A stretch of 64,000 nucleotides of DNA. Source: an uncultured Acholeplasmataceae bacterium. Lineage in GTDB: Bacteria; Bacillota_I; Bacilli_A; Acholeplasmatales; Acholeplasmataceae. The notes below the pieces were generated by a model. That model saw only the letters and a program-made list of their open reading frames with translations, made no database searches and was not told the DNA's origin. The DNA is taken from positions 1 to 64,000 of the forward strand of contig CAKMKH010000043.1 in assembly GCA_927441705.1 (NCBI GenBank), in the 5' to 3' direction. This document shows, one piece after another, positions 17,609 to 24,733 of the stretch (the stretch's first letter is position 1; every line of letters starts with the position of its first letter). Both the position numbers and the translations under genes were made by a program.

Positions 17609-17717
17609 AATAAAGACCCCATCTCAACTAAGAAATGGGGGTTCATAATAACTTTGGTGACCCGTAGGGGTTCACACAATCATCCGTGTATTACTGACTA
17701 GACTGCTATAGAAATTT
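17609..17717 (-). repeat. tRNA-Glu tail/terminator repeat, copy B
   Basis: The hairpin (ACCCCAT/ATGGGGT, 17615-17642), a spacer, then TGGTGACCCGTAGGGGTTC at 17655-17673 lacks only one base of the true tRNA-Glu 3' end. This is the best of the partial copies. The adjoining ACACAATCATCCGTGT (17674-17689) contains an inverted repeat ACAC/GTGT and is shared with copy D. CTAGACTG-TATAGAA is shared with copy C. Confidence 0.8.
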
Positions 17718-17768
17718 AAATTTCACGTATAGTTTTAGTGATACTATATCAACTTTATATACTAATTT

Positions 17769-18752
17769 TTACTTTTTTATATATCTTTGATTTCTACTCA
17801 TAGGTTTTTCAGGAATTGTCATTTCAATCATACCTGATTGTAAAAGTGGATCTAAATAATTTTTTTTAAAAGATGCTCTAGATTTTATACCTACCCTATC
17901 CATAAGCTCTAGAGTCGTATATGGAATACCTTCATCAAAAACAGTAAGTAATTTCTTCGCTTGAATAGACAGACTTCCTTTTTCTATATTTGACTGCTTT
18001 AGGGTTTCATTCATCGTTTCTATAATAGCATCCAACATAAATTCAATAAATATTGTAGATGCGCCTTCTTGATTCGATCTGGATATAGCATCATAGTATG
18101 CTTGTTGTTTCTTCTTGATGATTGATTCTACTGGCAAATAGTAAAAGAGTTCTTCTTCAATAGCAAGTAAGCACGTTTGAAAAAGTCTACCCATTCTACC
18201 ATTGCCATCACTAAAAGGATGGATGAACTCAAATTCATAATGAAATACACATGACTTGATAAGTATATTTTCATCATAATGATTCAAGTAATCATAAAGC
18301 TCATTCACTAAAGATGGTACTCTGTCTGCAGGAGGTGCCATAAAGATTGCTTTTTCATCATCGAATACACCAACTTGACCTTTTCTATAGGAGCCTGCAT
18401 CAGTGACAAGGGATGTCATAAGTATTTTATGATATTTAAGTAGGTCTTTTTGTGAATAAGGATTAATGTCTTGTATGTGTTCGTAAACTTTGATTGCATT
18501 TTGAACTTCTAATATATCTTTTTGTGGTCCGATGACAAGTTTGCCGTTGATTAAATCTTTGACTTGAGATTCTGATAATTGATTATTTTCAATGGCTAAT
18601 GATGAGTGAATAGATTTTATTTGGTTTTTTCTTCTTAGCAAAGGTTGGCTACTTAAGTTATTCATCGAAGAAAACTTACCAATCATTTTCATGATAGCAG
18701 CAACTTTATTAAGTATAGATGTATTTATGTCATAGGGTGGTTTGTAGCACAT
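17769..18752 (-). CDS. Fic-domain protein (predicted AMPylase/UMPylase)
   Basis: The 327-residue protein has an N-terminal DUF4172/Fic_N-like helical part, the Fic core with catalytic HPFSDGNGRMGR (about 180-191) and a C-terminal winged helix (about 245-320). An inhibitory-helix motif SLAIENNQ (about 51-58) precedes the core, as in autoinhibited class II Fic enzymes. Such proteins transfer AMP from ATP to Ser, Thr or Tyr of a target; the C-terminal HTH suggests DNA binding or self-regulation. It is a single-gene unit between repeat B and the ABC genes. Confidence 0.92.
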   Translation of the reverse strand: MCYKPPYDINTSILNKVAAIMKMIGKFSSMNNLSSQPLLRRKNQIKSIHSSLAIENNQLSESQVKDLINGKLVIGPQKDILEVQNAIKVYEHIQDINPYSQKDLLKYHKILMTSLVTDAGSYRKGQVGVFDDEKAIFMAPPADRVPSLVNELYDYLNHYDENILIKSCVFHYEFEFIHPFSDGNGRMGRLFQTCLLAIEEELFYYLPVESIIKKKQQAYYDAISRSNQEGASTIFIEFMLDAIIETMNETLKQSNIEKGSLSIQAKKLLTVFDEGIPYTTLELMDRVGIKSRASFKKNYLDPLLQSGMIEMTIPEKPMSRNQRYIKK

Positions 18753-18776
18753 ACGTCATCAACTCCTCTTACCTAT

Positions 18777-18834
18777 ATTATACCATTAATGAGTTTATCT
18801 TGTATGTTTTCTTATATGTTTTCTTGTATGCTAT
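18777..18834 (-). promoter_or_regulatory. Promoter and 12-bp tandem repeats upstream of the Fic gene
   Basis: A -10 TATAAT (18777-18782) is read on the minus strand. Three tandem 12-mers, CTTGTATGTTTT-like on the plus strand (18799-18810, 18811-18822, 18823-18834), cover the expected -35. They may be operator repeats, possibly for the Fic protein's own winged helix. Confidence 0.5.
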
Positions 18835-18862
18835 ATGTATATACAAAAACTCTTTTCATTCA

Positions 18863-19561
18863 TTACTTATAACTATTCATTAATACAGATTTCTTGTAAG
18901 AAAATACAGTAGATACTATACTGATGATCAAAATACCAATGACAATAAATTGATAGTTTGGTAAATTTATTAGTTCTGCTGTAACTGGATTTAATATTGA
19001 CAAACTTCCAGTTGCAGCAAAATAGATGACATAATGGATCAATGAAATCATCAGCGCAAAAACGAATCCCAATATATATTTTTTCTTATTTGATTCTAGA
19101 TAGGATAGTGGCATCATTAATGCAACTATAAAAAGATGATGAGCAATATTATATGAATCTGTCCAGAAATTTGTTGTTACTTCCTCGCCATCTGTAATAC
19201 TTACATCACCAAGTAATTCGAAAATTCCAAGAAATACTAGACCTAATAATACAAGGGCTATACTAAGACCGATAAAAACAACAAAAACACTTATGTAATC
19301 ATATTTCGTTTTTTCTCTTGAGGTGAGCGGAAATTGATACATAGGATTTGTAGATTCAAATCTCATTTGATGTGCATAGAAAGACATAGTAAACAGTGAA
19401 AAGATAAAAAATGTAGATGGCCCCATAGTCCAACTGCCATTTTCGCTTAGAAATGCACTTGTTAAAAAGATATAGACTACAACAAAAATTGCTGAAAAGC
19501 CTAAGCCTTTCCTATTCAAATTCATCAAAGTTGTGAGTCTATAATATTTAAAGTATTTCAT
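18863..19561 (-). CDS. ABC transporter permease
   Basis: The 232-residue protein has six predicted membrane helices and no soluble domain, typical of ABC-2-type permeases encoded with YtrB-like ATPases. Its start overlaps the ATPase gene by 4 bp, so the two are co-translated partners. In Firmicutes, GntR-ATPase-permease sets of this kind respond to membrane-active or peptide compounds. The transported substrate cannot be read from the sequence. Confidence 0.8.
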   Translation of the reverse strand: MKYFKYYRLTTLMNLNRKGLGFSAIFVVVYIFLTSAFLSENGSWTMGPSTFFIFSLFTMSFYAHQMRFESTNPMYQFPLTSREKTKYDYISVFVVFIGLSIALVLLGLVFLGIFELLGDVSITDGEEVTTNFWTDSYNIAHHLFIVALMMPLSYLESNKKKYILGFVFALMISLIHYVIYFAATGSLSILNPVTAELINLPNYQFIVIGILIISIVSTVFSYKKSVLMNSYK

Positions 19562-20403
19562 TTTTGCTCCCCCTCTCCTTTGCTTATATGAATAAATACT
19601 TCTTCCAAAGTAGGCCGTTGATACATAATCTTCATTTTTAAAGCAAATTCTTTTTTCATTAATCCTTCAACACCAAAAGAAGTATACTGTGGATATAAGA
19701 TATGTTCATTTGGTAGTTGATCTTCAGTTAATTTAACAAATACGTATGCATCTAACATCGAATCCTTATCTTGGAATAGTTTAATCTCACCTTTATCTAT
19801 TATCGCGATATAGTCAGATATTTTTTCAATATCTTCTACATAATGACTTGATATCAAAACGGTATGATTTTCATCTTCCATAAATGTTTGAACATGTTTC
19901 ATCATTTTTTGTTTATCAACAGGATCAATACCTATAAAAGGTTCATCTAATAATAAAATGGTTGGTTTTAGTGCTAAAGCTATCGATAAACTCAATTTTT
20001 TTTGCATGCCTAGTGACATTTTATTCATTTTTTTATCTAATGGGATGCTAAATTCATCACATAAGCTAAGAAAGTATTGATCATCGAAATTCGAATACAT
20101 CATTTTGTTATATTTATATAACCTCTTTCCTTTTGTAAATGGATTAACATTCATCATGTCGTGTACGATTGCTATAGATTCTCTAATTTCTTTCTCGTTT
20201 GATTCATATGTATGACCATTGAGGTACATTTGTCCATTATGTTTCAAATGTGTTCCAAGCAAAGTTTTCAATAATGTTGTCTTACCGGCTCCATTTTTAC
20301 CAAGCAAACCTAAAATACTACCCTTTGGCATTAATAAATTAATGTTTTTTAATTCAAATGTTTCAATTCTTGCATATACATCCTTCATCTCAATACTATA
20401 CAT
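19558..20403 (-). CDS. ABC transporter ATP-binding protein
   Basis: The 281-residue protein has a Walker A GKNGAGKTTLLK (about residue 38), the signature MSLGMQKKLSLS and Walker B ILLLDEPF followed by the switch His in SSHYVED. The C-terminal 70 residues are the usual extension. The ATG at 20403 is preferred over a TTG two codons upstream because GGAGG then has an 8-nt spacing. It couples ATP hydrolysis to the adjacent permease. It is the second gene of the operon GntR-ATPase-permease. Confidence 0.93.
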   Translation of the reverse strand: MYSIEMKDVYARIETFELKNINLLMPKGSILGLLGKNGAGKTTLLKTLLGTHLKHNGQMYLNGHTYESNEKEIRESIAIVHDMMNVNPFTKGKRLYKYNKMMYSNFDDQYFLSLCDEFSIPLDKKMNKMSLGMQKKLSLSIALALKPTILLLDEPFIGIDPVDKQKMMKHVQTFMEDENHTVLISSHYVEDIEKISDYIAIIDKGEIKLFQDKDSMLDAYVFVKLTEDQLPNEHILYPQYTSFGVEGLMKKEFALKMKIMYQRPTLEEVFIHISKGEGEQK

Positions 20404-20418
20404 ATCCAATTCCTCCCC

Positions 20419-20778
20419 TTATTCTTTCACAAAGTTTTCAATATCTTGATCAGTTATATTGGCTTCTTCTTTTAATGATTCAATTATCTTTAGATGTTCT
20501 TTAATACGATTTAAATATTCTTTTTTTATAGTGTCCTCATTATATGTTAAGACATAATAACCTTTAGCTGATTTACTATATAAATACCCTTCAGATACTA
20601 AATCATCATAAGCCCTTTTGACAGTTACAATACCTACTTGAAGTTCTTTGGCTAGCATTCTAATGCTAGGCAGCTGTTCATCTATATTAAGTTTTTTGTG
20701 TATAATCAGTTTTTTAATTTGTTCTTTTATTTGTTCATAGATTGGTATATCTGAATGCATTGAAATGAGTAAGTTCAT
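20419..20778 (-). CDS. GntR-family regulator (YtrA type)
   Basis: The 119-residue protein has a GntR winged helix (SDIPIYEQIKEQIKKLI, QLPSIRMLAKELQVGIVTVKR, LYSKSAKGYYVL) and only a short helical tail, the YtrA subtype. It leads the ABC operon and probably represses it from the site overlapping its own promoter at 20802-20831. ABC operons led by a YtrA-type regulator are generally induced by envelope-active compounds. Confidence 0.93.
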   Translation of the reverse strand: MNLLISMHSDIPIYEQIKEQIKKLIIHKKLNIDEQLPSIRMLAKELQVGIVTVKRAYDDLVSEGYLYSKSAKGYYVLTYNEDTIKKEYLNRIKEHLKIIESLKEEANITDQDIENFVKE

Positions 20779-20801
20779 TCAATCACCTCGTTCTTATTGT
20801 A

Positions 20802-20831
20802 ATTATACTATAGATACAGTTATGTAGTCAA
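20802..20831 (-). promoter_or_regulatory. Promoter of the GntR-ABC operon with possible operator
   Basis: TTGACT (20826-20831), an 18-bp spacer and TATAAT (20802-20807) are read on the minus strand. An imperfect palindrome ACTGTATCTATAGT lies between -35 and -10 and is a candidate GntR site. The rest of the gap to 21048 contains no gene; a weak hairpin with T run at about 20868-20895 faces the plus strand. Confidence 0.75.
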
Positions 20832-21048
20832 TATTGTTTTTTAAAACTGTAGAAAACTTATGTAAATATAAGTTGGTTTTTTTACTGTATTTTTAGAATC
20901 GTTATAGGACCTCTCTCTCGTGATTTAAAAACTGCTTATGTCATTATAAATTTCGGTCATTGTTGCAGTATTGATGAAAATTGGTCAAATTGCTAATAGT
21001 TCTATTTTTATCACTTCTTAAAAACAAAAATATACCTAATAATTTCTA

Positions 21049-21080
21049 TAAAAAAAGCCCTTCCCACGGGTGAGAAGAGC
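21049..21080 (-). terminator. Terminator of the tRNA operon
   Basis: A 10-bp hairpin at 21057-21080 (GCTCTTCTCA/TGGGAAGGGC with two G-T pairs) is followed on the minus strand by a run of Ts. Related hairpins recur in the four tRNA-tail repeats. Confidence 0.9.
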
Positions 21081-21095
21081 GTTTCATGTTTTTAT

Positions 21096-21171
21096 TGGTG
21101 ACCCGTACGGGGTTCGAACCCGTGAGTGCATGCGTGAAAGGCATGTGAGTTAACCGTTTCTCCAACGGGCC
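21096..21171 (-). tRNA. tRNA-Glu (anticodon TTC)
   Basis: This 76-nt cloverleaf has CCA encoded. The acceptor stem GGCCCGT/ACGGGTC, T arm ACGGG-TTCGAAC-CCCGT and anticodon loop CTTTCAC (anticodon at 21136-21138) are all present. It lies 8 nt downstream of tRNA-Ser in the same transcript and is directly followed by the terminator. Its 3' tail is the parent sequence of repeats B to E. Confidence 0.97.
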
Positions 21172-21179
21172 AATAACGA

Positions 21180-21270
21180 TGGCGGAGCAGGAGGGATTTG
21201 AACCCTCGCACCAGTCTCCTGGTCTACACCCTTAGCAGGGGCGCCTCTTCAGCCACTTGAGTACTACTCC
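21180..21270 (-). tRNA. tRNA-Ser (anticodon GCT)
   Basis: This 91-nt tRNA has the long variable arm of tRNA-Ser and CCA encoded. The acceptor GGAGTAG/CTGCTCC pairs, and the loop CTGCTAA has its anticodon at 21234-21236. It is first in the two-tRNA operon. Confidence 0.97.
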
Positions 21271-21303
21271 AACCGTTATGTTTACGCGATTTCGCGCCTT
21301 TAT

Positions 21304-21332
21304 AGAATAACGTATTTTTGCGTTTTTGTCAA
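21304..21332 (-). promoter_or_regulatory. Promoter of the tRNA-Ser/tRNA-Glu operon
   Basis: TTGACA (21327-21332), a 17-bp spacer and TATTCT (21304-21309) are read on the minus strand, about 34 nt before tRNA-Ser. Consensus -35 and optimal spacing suit a strongly expressed RNA operon. Confidence 0.85.
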
Positions 21333-21414
21333 CTATTTTCAAATAAAACACGCCAATTCTATTGAATTTTATTATTAAAAATCTTAACAAAAAATTAAGT
21401 CCTATTTTTTATGA

Positions 21415-23589
21415 TTATTGTATTGTATCTTTTAGCATGGTAAGACCTACCTTACCCCGATTCCTATCAATATTTAAAACATATACTTTAACGATATCAC
21501 CGACATTAACTACATCTTTTGGATGTTTAATATACCCTTTTGATATCTTAGATATATGAAGCAAACCATCTTCTTTTAGTCCAACATCAATAAACGCGCC
21601 AAAATCGACAACATTTCTAACTGTTCCTTCTAATTCCATTCCAATTTCTAAATCTTCTAGTTTTAGAATGTCGTTTCTTAAAATAGGTTGAGCAAATTGA
21701 TCTCTAGGATCTCTAATTGGAGCAATAAATGCATCTAGTATGTCACTTAATGTATACGTATCAACATTTAAGTCTTGTTGCAGTTTGGTTCGATCCATGT
21801 GTTCAACGATAAGTTTAACTTCATCTTTCCCAAACATCTCGCCAGTAATATTAAAACGCTTCATGATTTCTTTTGCTACTGGATAACTCTCAGGATGGAC
21901 CGCAGTCACATCAAGTGCTTCATCACTTTCTGGAATACGTAAAAATCCAATTGCTTGTTCATATGATTTATCACCAAGTCTTGGAACTTTGATAATATCT
22001 TCTCTATTACTGAATTTACCTAATTTATCTCTAAATTTAACTATATTTTCAGCACTAGTCTTATTTAAACCTGATACATACATTAAAAGTGCTTTACTAG
22101 CTGTATTAACATTAACACCAACATTATTAACAGCTTGTGTAACAACAAAGTTTAAACTATCATTTAACTTCTTAGGCGTTACGTCATGTTGATATTGACC
22201 AACTCCGATACTCTTAGGATCAATTTTTACAAGTTCTGATAAAGGATCTTGCAATCTTCTAGCAATAGATGCTGCTGATCTTTCTTCAACGCTAAAGTCC
22301 GGGAATTCTTCTCTAGCAAGTTCACTTGCTGAATAAACAGAAGCGCCAGCTTCATTAACAATTACGTATTGAACTTTCATTTGGAATTCTTTAATTAGTT
22401 CTGCGATAAAACTTTCAGTTTCTCTACTTGCAGTACCGTTACCAATCGCAATCACTTGAACTTTAAATTTATGAATCAAACGAATAAGTTCACGTTTTGA
22501 GTCAGTAACTTGTTTGTCACTTATAGACCCACCTTTAGTTTTCTCATGTGGATAAATAAGCCCTTTTTCCATGACTTGTCCCTGCTCATTACATACTGTA
22601 AGTTTACAACCTGTTCTAAAAGCTGGGTCAACACCTAAAACGACTTTCCCTTTTAAAGGTGGTTGCAATAATAACTTTTGTAAGTTATCTGCAAAAACTG
22701 CAATAGCTTGTTCTTCAGCTTTTTCATTAAGTTCGCTACGAACTTCTCTTTCTAGTGAAGGATAAATCAGACGTTTTAAAGCATCTTCTATAGCTTCTTT
22801 GATATAAGGTGTGGCTGGTGAATCTTCTTTTTTTATAATTTTCTTTTCTAGGTAAGATGTCATTCTTTCTTTATCTAAATCGATTTTAACAGTAATGACT
22901 TTTTCTTTTTCTGCACGATTGATCGCAAGTACACGATGAGGTTTCATTTTACTCACTGGTTCTTGATAATCATAATACATTTCATAAACTTTTCGCTCAT
23001 CTTCAGCATTCTTTTTAACAGATGTTTGAACAACGCCAACTTTGACCATCTCTGCTCTAAGTGATTTACGATAATTTGCATCATCAGAAATCATTTCAGC
23101 GATGATATATTTTGCGCCTTCAATAGCTTCTTCAATTGATGCAACTTTTTCATTTAAATATTCTTTAGCTTTTTCTTCGATTGAACTATCAGGAAAACCA
23201 ACGATAAATGTAGCCAAAGGCTCTAAGCCTTTTGCAACAGCTTCAGTTGCTTTTGTCTTTTTCTTCTCTTTAAATGGACGATATAAATCTTCAACTTCTA
23301 CAAGTTTATCTGCTTTTAATATTTCTTTTTTTAGTTCATCAGTTAACATCCCTTTTTCATCAATTAACCGAATCACAGCTTCTTTTCTATCTAATAAATT
23401 ATTTTGATACTCCCAAGTCTTATGGATTTCATTGATTTGTTCTTCATCTAGTCCACCAGTTGCTTCTTTACGGTATCTAGCAATAAAGGGTATGGTATTA
23501 CCTTCATTTAATAAATCAAGCACGCTTCTTACTTGCTTATCACCAATACCTAACTGCTTTTTAATCTCATTAATAATTTGTTCATTCAT
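21415..23589 (-). CDS. tex: Tex-like S1 RNA-binding protein
   Basis: The 724-residue protein has the full Tex order: N-terminal helical domain with TIPFIARYRKEATGGLDE (about 31-48), a YqgF/RNase H-like domain starting GVDPAFRTGCK (about 324), helix-hairpin-helix repeats (about 495-560, NTASKALLMYVSGL) and a C-terminal S1 domain (about 650-720, VDFGAFIDVGLKEDGLLHIS). Tex binds nucleic acid and affects transcription and RNA turnover. It is the last gene of the long minus-strand cluster, preceded by a terminator hairpin. It borders the tRNA operon and hence the accessory region. Confidence 0.97.
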   Translation of the reverse strand: MNEQIINEIKKQLGIGDKQVRSVLDLLNEGNTIPFIARYRKEATGGLDEEQINEIHKTWEYQNNLLDRKEAVIRLIDEKGMLTDELKKEILKADKLVEVEDLYRPFKEKKKTKATEAVAKGLEPLATFIVGFPDSSIEEKAKEYLNEKVASIEEAIEGAKYIIAEMISDDANYRKSLRAEMVKVGVVQTSVKKNAEDERKVYEMYYDYQEPVSKMKPHRVLAINRAEKEKVITVKIDLDKERMTSYLEKKIIKKEDSPATPYIKEAIEDALKRLIYPSLEREVRSELNEKAEEQAIAVFADNLQKLLLQPPLKGKVVLGVDPAFRTGCKLTVCNEQGQVMEKGLIYPHEKTKGGSISDKQVTDSKRELIRLIHKFKVQVIAIGNGTASRETESFIAELIKEFQMKVQYVIVNEAGASVYSASELAREEFPDFSVEERSAASIARRLQDPLSELVKIDPKSIGVGQYQHDVTPKKLNDSLNFVVTQAVNNVGVNVNTASKALLMYVSGLNKTSAENIVKFRDKLGKFSNREDIIKVPRLGDKSYEQAIGFLRIPESDEALDVTAVHPESYPVAKEIMKRFNITGEMFGKDEVKLIVEHMDRTKLQQDLNVDTYTLSDILDAFIAPIRDPRDQFAQPILRNDILKLEDLEIGMELEGTVRNVVDFGAFIDVGLKEDGLLHISKISKGYIKHPKDVVNVGDIVKVYVLNIDRNRGKVGLTMLKDTIQ

Positions 23590-23614
23590 GTCTTTTTACT
23601 CCTTTATATAGCAC

Positions 23615-23633
23615 AAAAGGGCTATGCCCTTTT
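23615..23633 (-). terminator. Hairpin terminator upstream of tex
   Basis: An 8-bp stem AAAAGGGC/GCCCTTTT with a 3-nt loop lies at the end of the preceding gene and separates it from tex. Confidence 0.7.
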
Positions 23634-24267
23634 ATAAATTTCCTAATTCAGCGATGATGTCATCTACATCTGTTTCTAATTTAAAGAACTCGTCTGATGT
23701 TTCAGGTTGCATATCATATATTAATAACATATTATCTGCATTAGAATCTAGATTTAAATGATTAAGATCTGCATTTTCAAATAATTCAATATTCCATGGA
23801 CTATTTAAATCAATAAATATTAATGGAAGTTGTTCGATTTGTTCAAGAGTTTCAATTTCAGTTCGAATATCTTCGTTTATATTAGAACCATCATAGAAAT
23901 AAAAATAGAACAACTCATTATCATTTAAAATTACTCTAAAATCTTCAAATTCTGATTTGCCTAAAAAATATTCATGAGTTCCATATGTTGTATTGTCAAT
24001 CTTTTTAGTCATTGCAACTAATTCTTCTGTATCAAAATGTTGGTAATCTTCATATGGACTTACTTCGACATCATTCATATAATAATTAACAATCATAACA
24101 ATTGCTGCAACCACTAATCCTAATGCTATGACTGATACACCAATCCTGAAGAATACAATTTCATTTTTGGTTAATTCTCGCTTTTGATTCTTTTGATTTA
24201 CGACATTATTTTTTTCTTGTTTTGGTTTCTGACTTTTATTTGCGTTTTTTGTTTGTTTTTTCGCCAT
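23632..24267 (-). CDS. Unknown membrane-anchored protein
   Basis: The 211-residue protein has a Lys/Asn/Gln-rich cytoplasmic N-terminus (1-35), one membrane helix (about 38-67) and an acidic extracytoplasmic domain of about 140 residues without Cys. The spacing of hydrophobic strands (ELFYFYFYDG, LPLIFIDLNSPWN, NMLLIYDM) is like a thioredoxin fold that lost its active site. That is a guess. It lies 97 bp after acpS and may end its transcript at the hairpin before tex. The family was not recognised. Confidence 0.7.
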   Translation of the reverse strand: MAKKQTKNANKSQKPKQEKNNVVNQKNQKRELTKNEIVFFRIGVSVIALGLVVAAIVMIVNYYMNDVEVSPYEDYQHFDTEELVAMTKKIDNTTYGTHEYFLGKSEFEDFRVILNDNELFYFYFYDGSNINEDIRTEIETLEQIEQLPLIFIDLNSPWNIELFENADLNHLNLDSNADNMLLIYDMQPETSDEFFKLETDVDDIIAELGNL

Positions 24268-24364
24268 GTCATTTCACATCCTATCATAGAAAATTATACC
24301 TAAAAAATACTAAAAATACAACTATATGTTTAAATATGTAATTATAACAAAATTATCTTTAAAC

Positions 24365-24733
24365 TTATTTATTTAAATCGTTTCTTTCAATCAAACAATA
24401 ACACATCGCATAATCATTGGTATGCGTTATTGTGAGATGAATAATCTCTTCATCTGTAAAATGATTAGATATAACATAAGGCTTGCCATTCTCATCGTTT
24501 AAAACAGAGAAATCCTTATAATAAGCATTACCTCCACCCTTAGATACCGCTTTAAATATTGCTTCTTTAGCAGCAAATCTTCCACCTATGAACGATAACT
24601 TTGTTTTATCGTCAGCTATATTATCATATAACTTCTTTTCATCAGAACTCAAAATGCGATCAACAAACCGATCATCTATAAGTTCTTTAATTCTATTTAG
24701 ATCAACTAAATCAATACCCATTCCTTTGATCAT
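24365..24733 (-). CDS. acpS: Holo-[acyl-carrier-protein] synthase
   Basis: The 122-residue protein transfers 4'-phosphopantetheine from CoA to acyl carrier protein. The metal-binding Asp in GIDLVDLNRI (about 7-15) and the Glu in GRFAAKEAIFKAVSKG (about 51-66) are intact, and length is normal. The start overlaps whiA by 4 bp (ATGA). Its presence implies that the cell loads ACP for fatty-acid or lipid metabolism. Confidence 0.97.
   Translation of the reverse strand: MIKGMGIDLVDLNRIKELIDDRFVDRILSSDEKKLYDNIADDKTKLSFIGGRFAAKEAIFKAVSKGGGNAYYKDFSVLNDENGKPYVISNHFTDEEIIHLTITHTNDYAMCYCLIERNDLNK

Noticed and set aside
6709-17717. Repeat copies B to E as additional functional tRNA-Glu genes
   Set aside because: None has a matching 5' acceptor strand, an anticodon loop or a D arm. 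Only the 3' end and the terminator are recognisable.
20860-20900. Hairpin with T run facing the plus strand near 20868
   Set aside because: No plus-strand gene precedes it. The 7-bp A/T stem is weak and may be part of the degenerate repeat motif seen near 17.4 kb.
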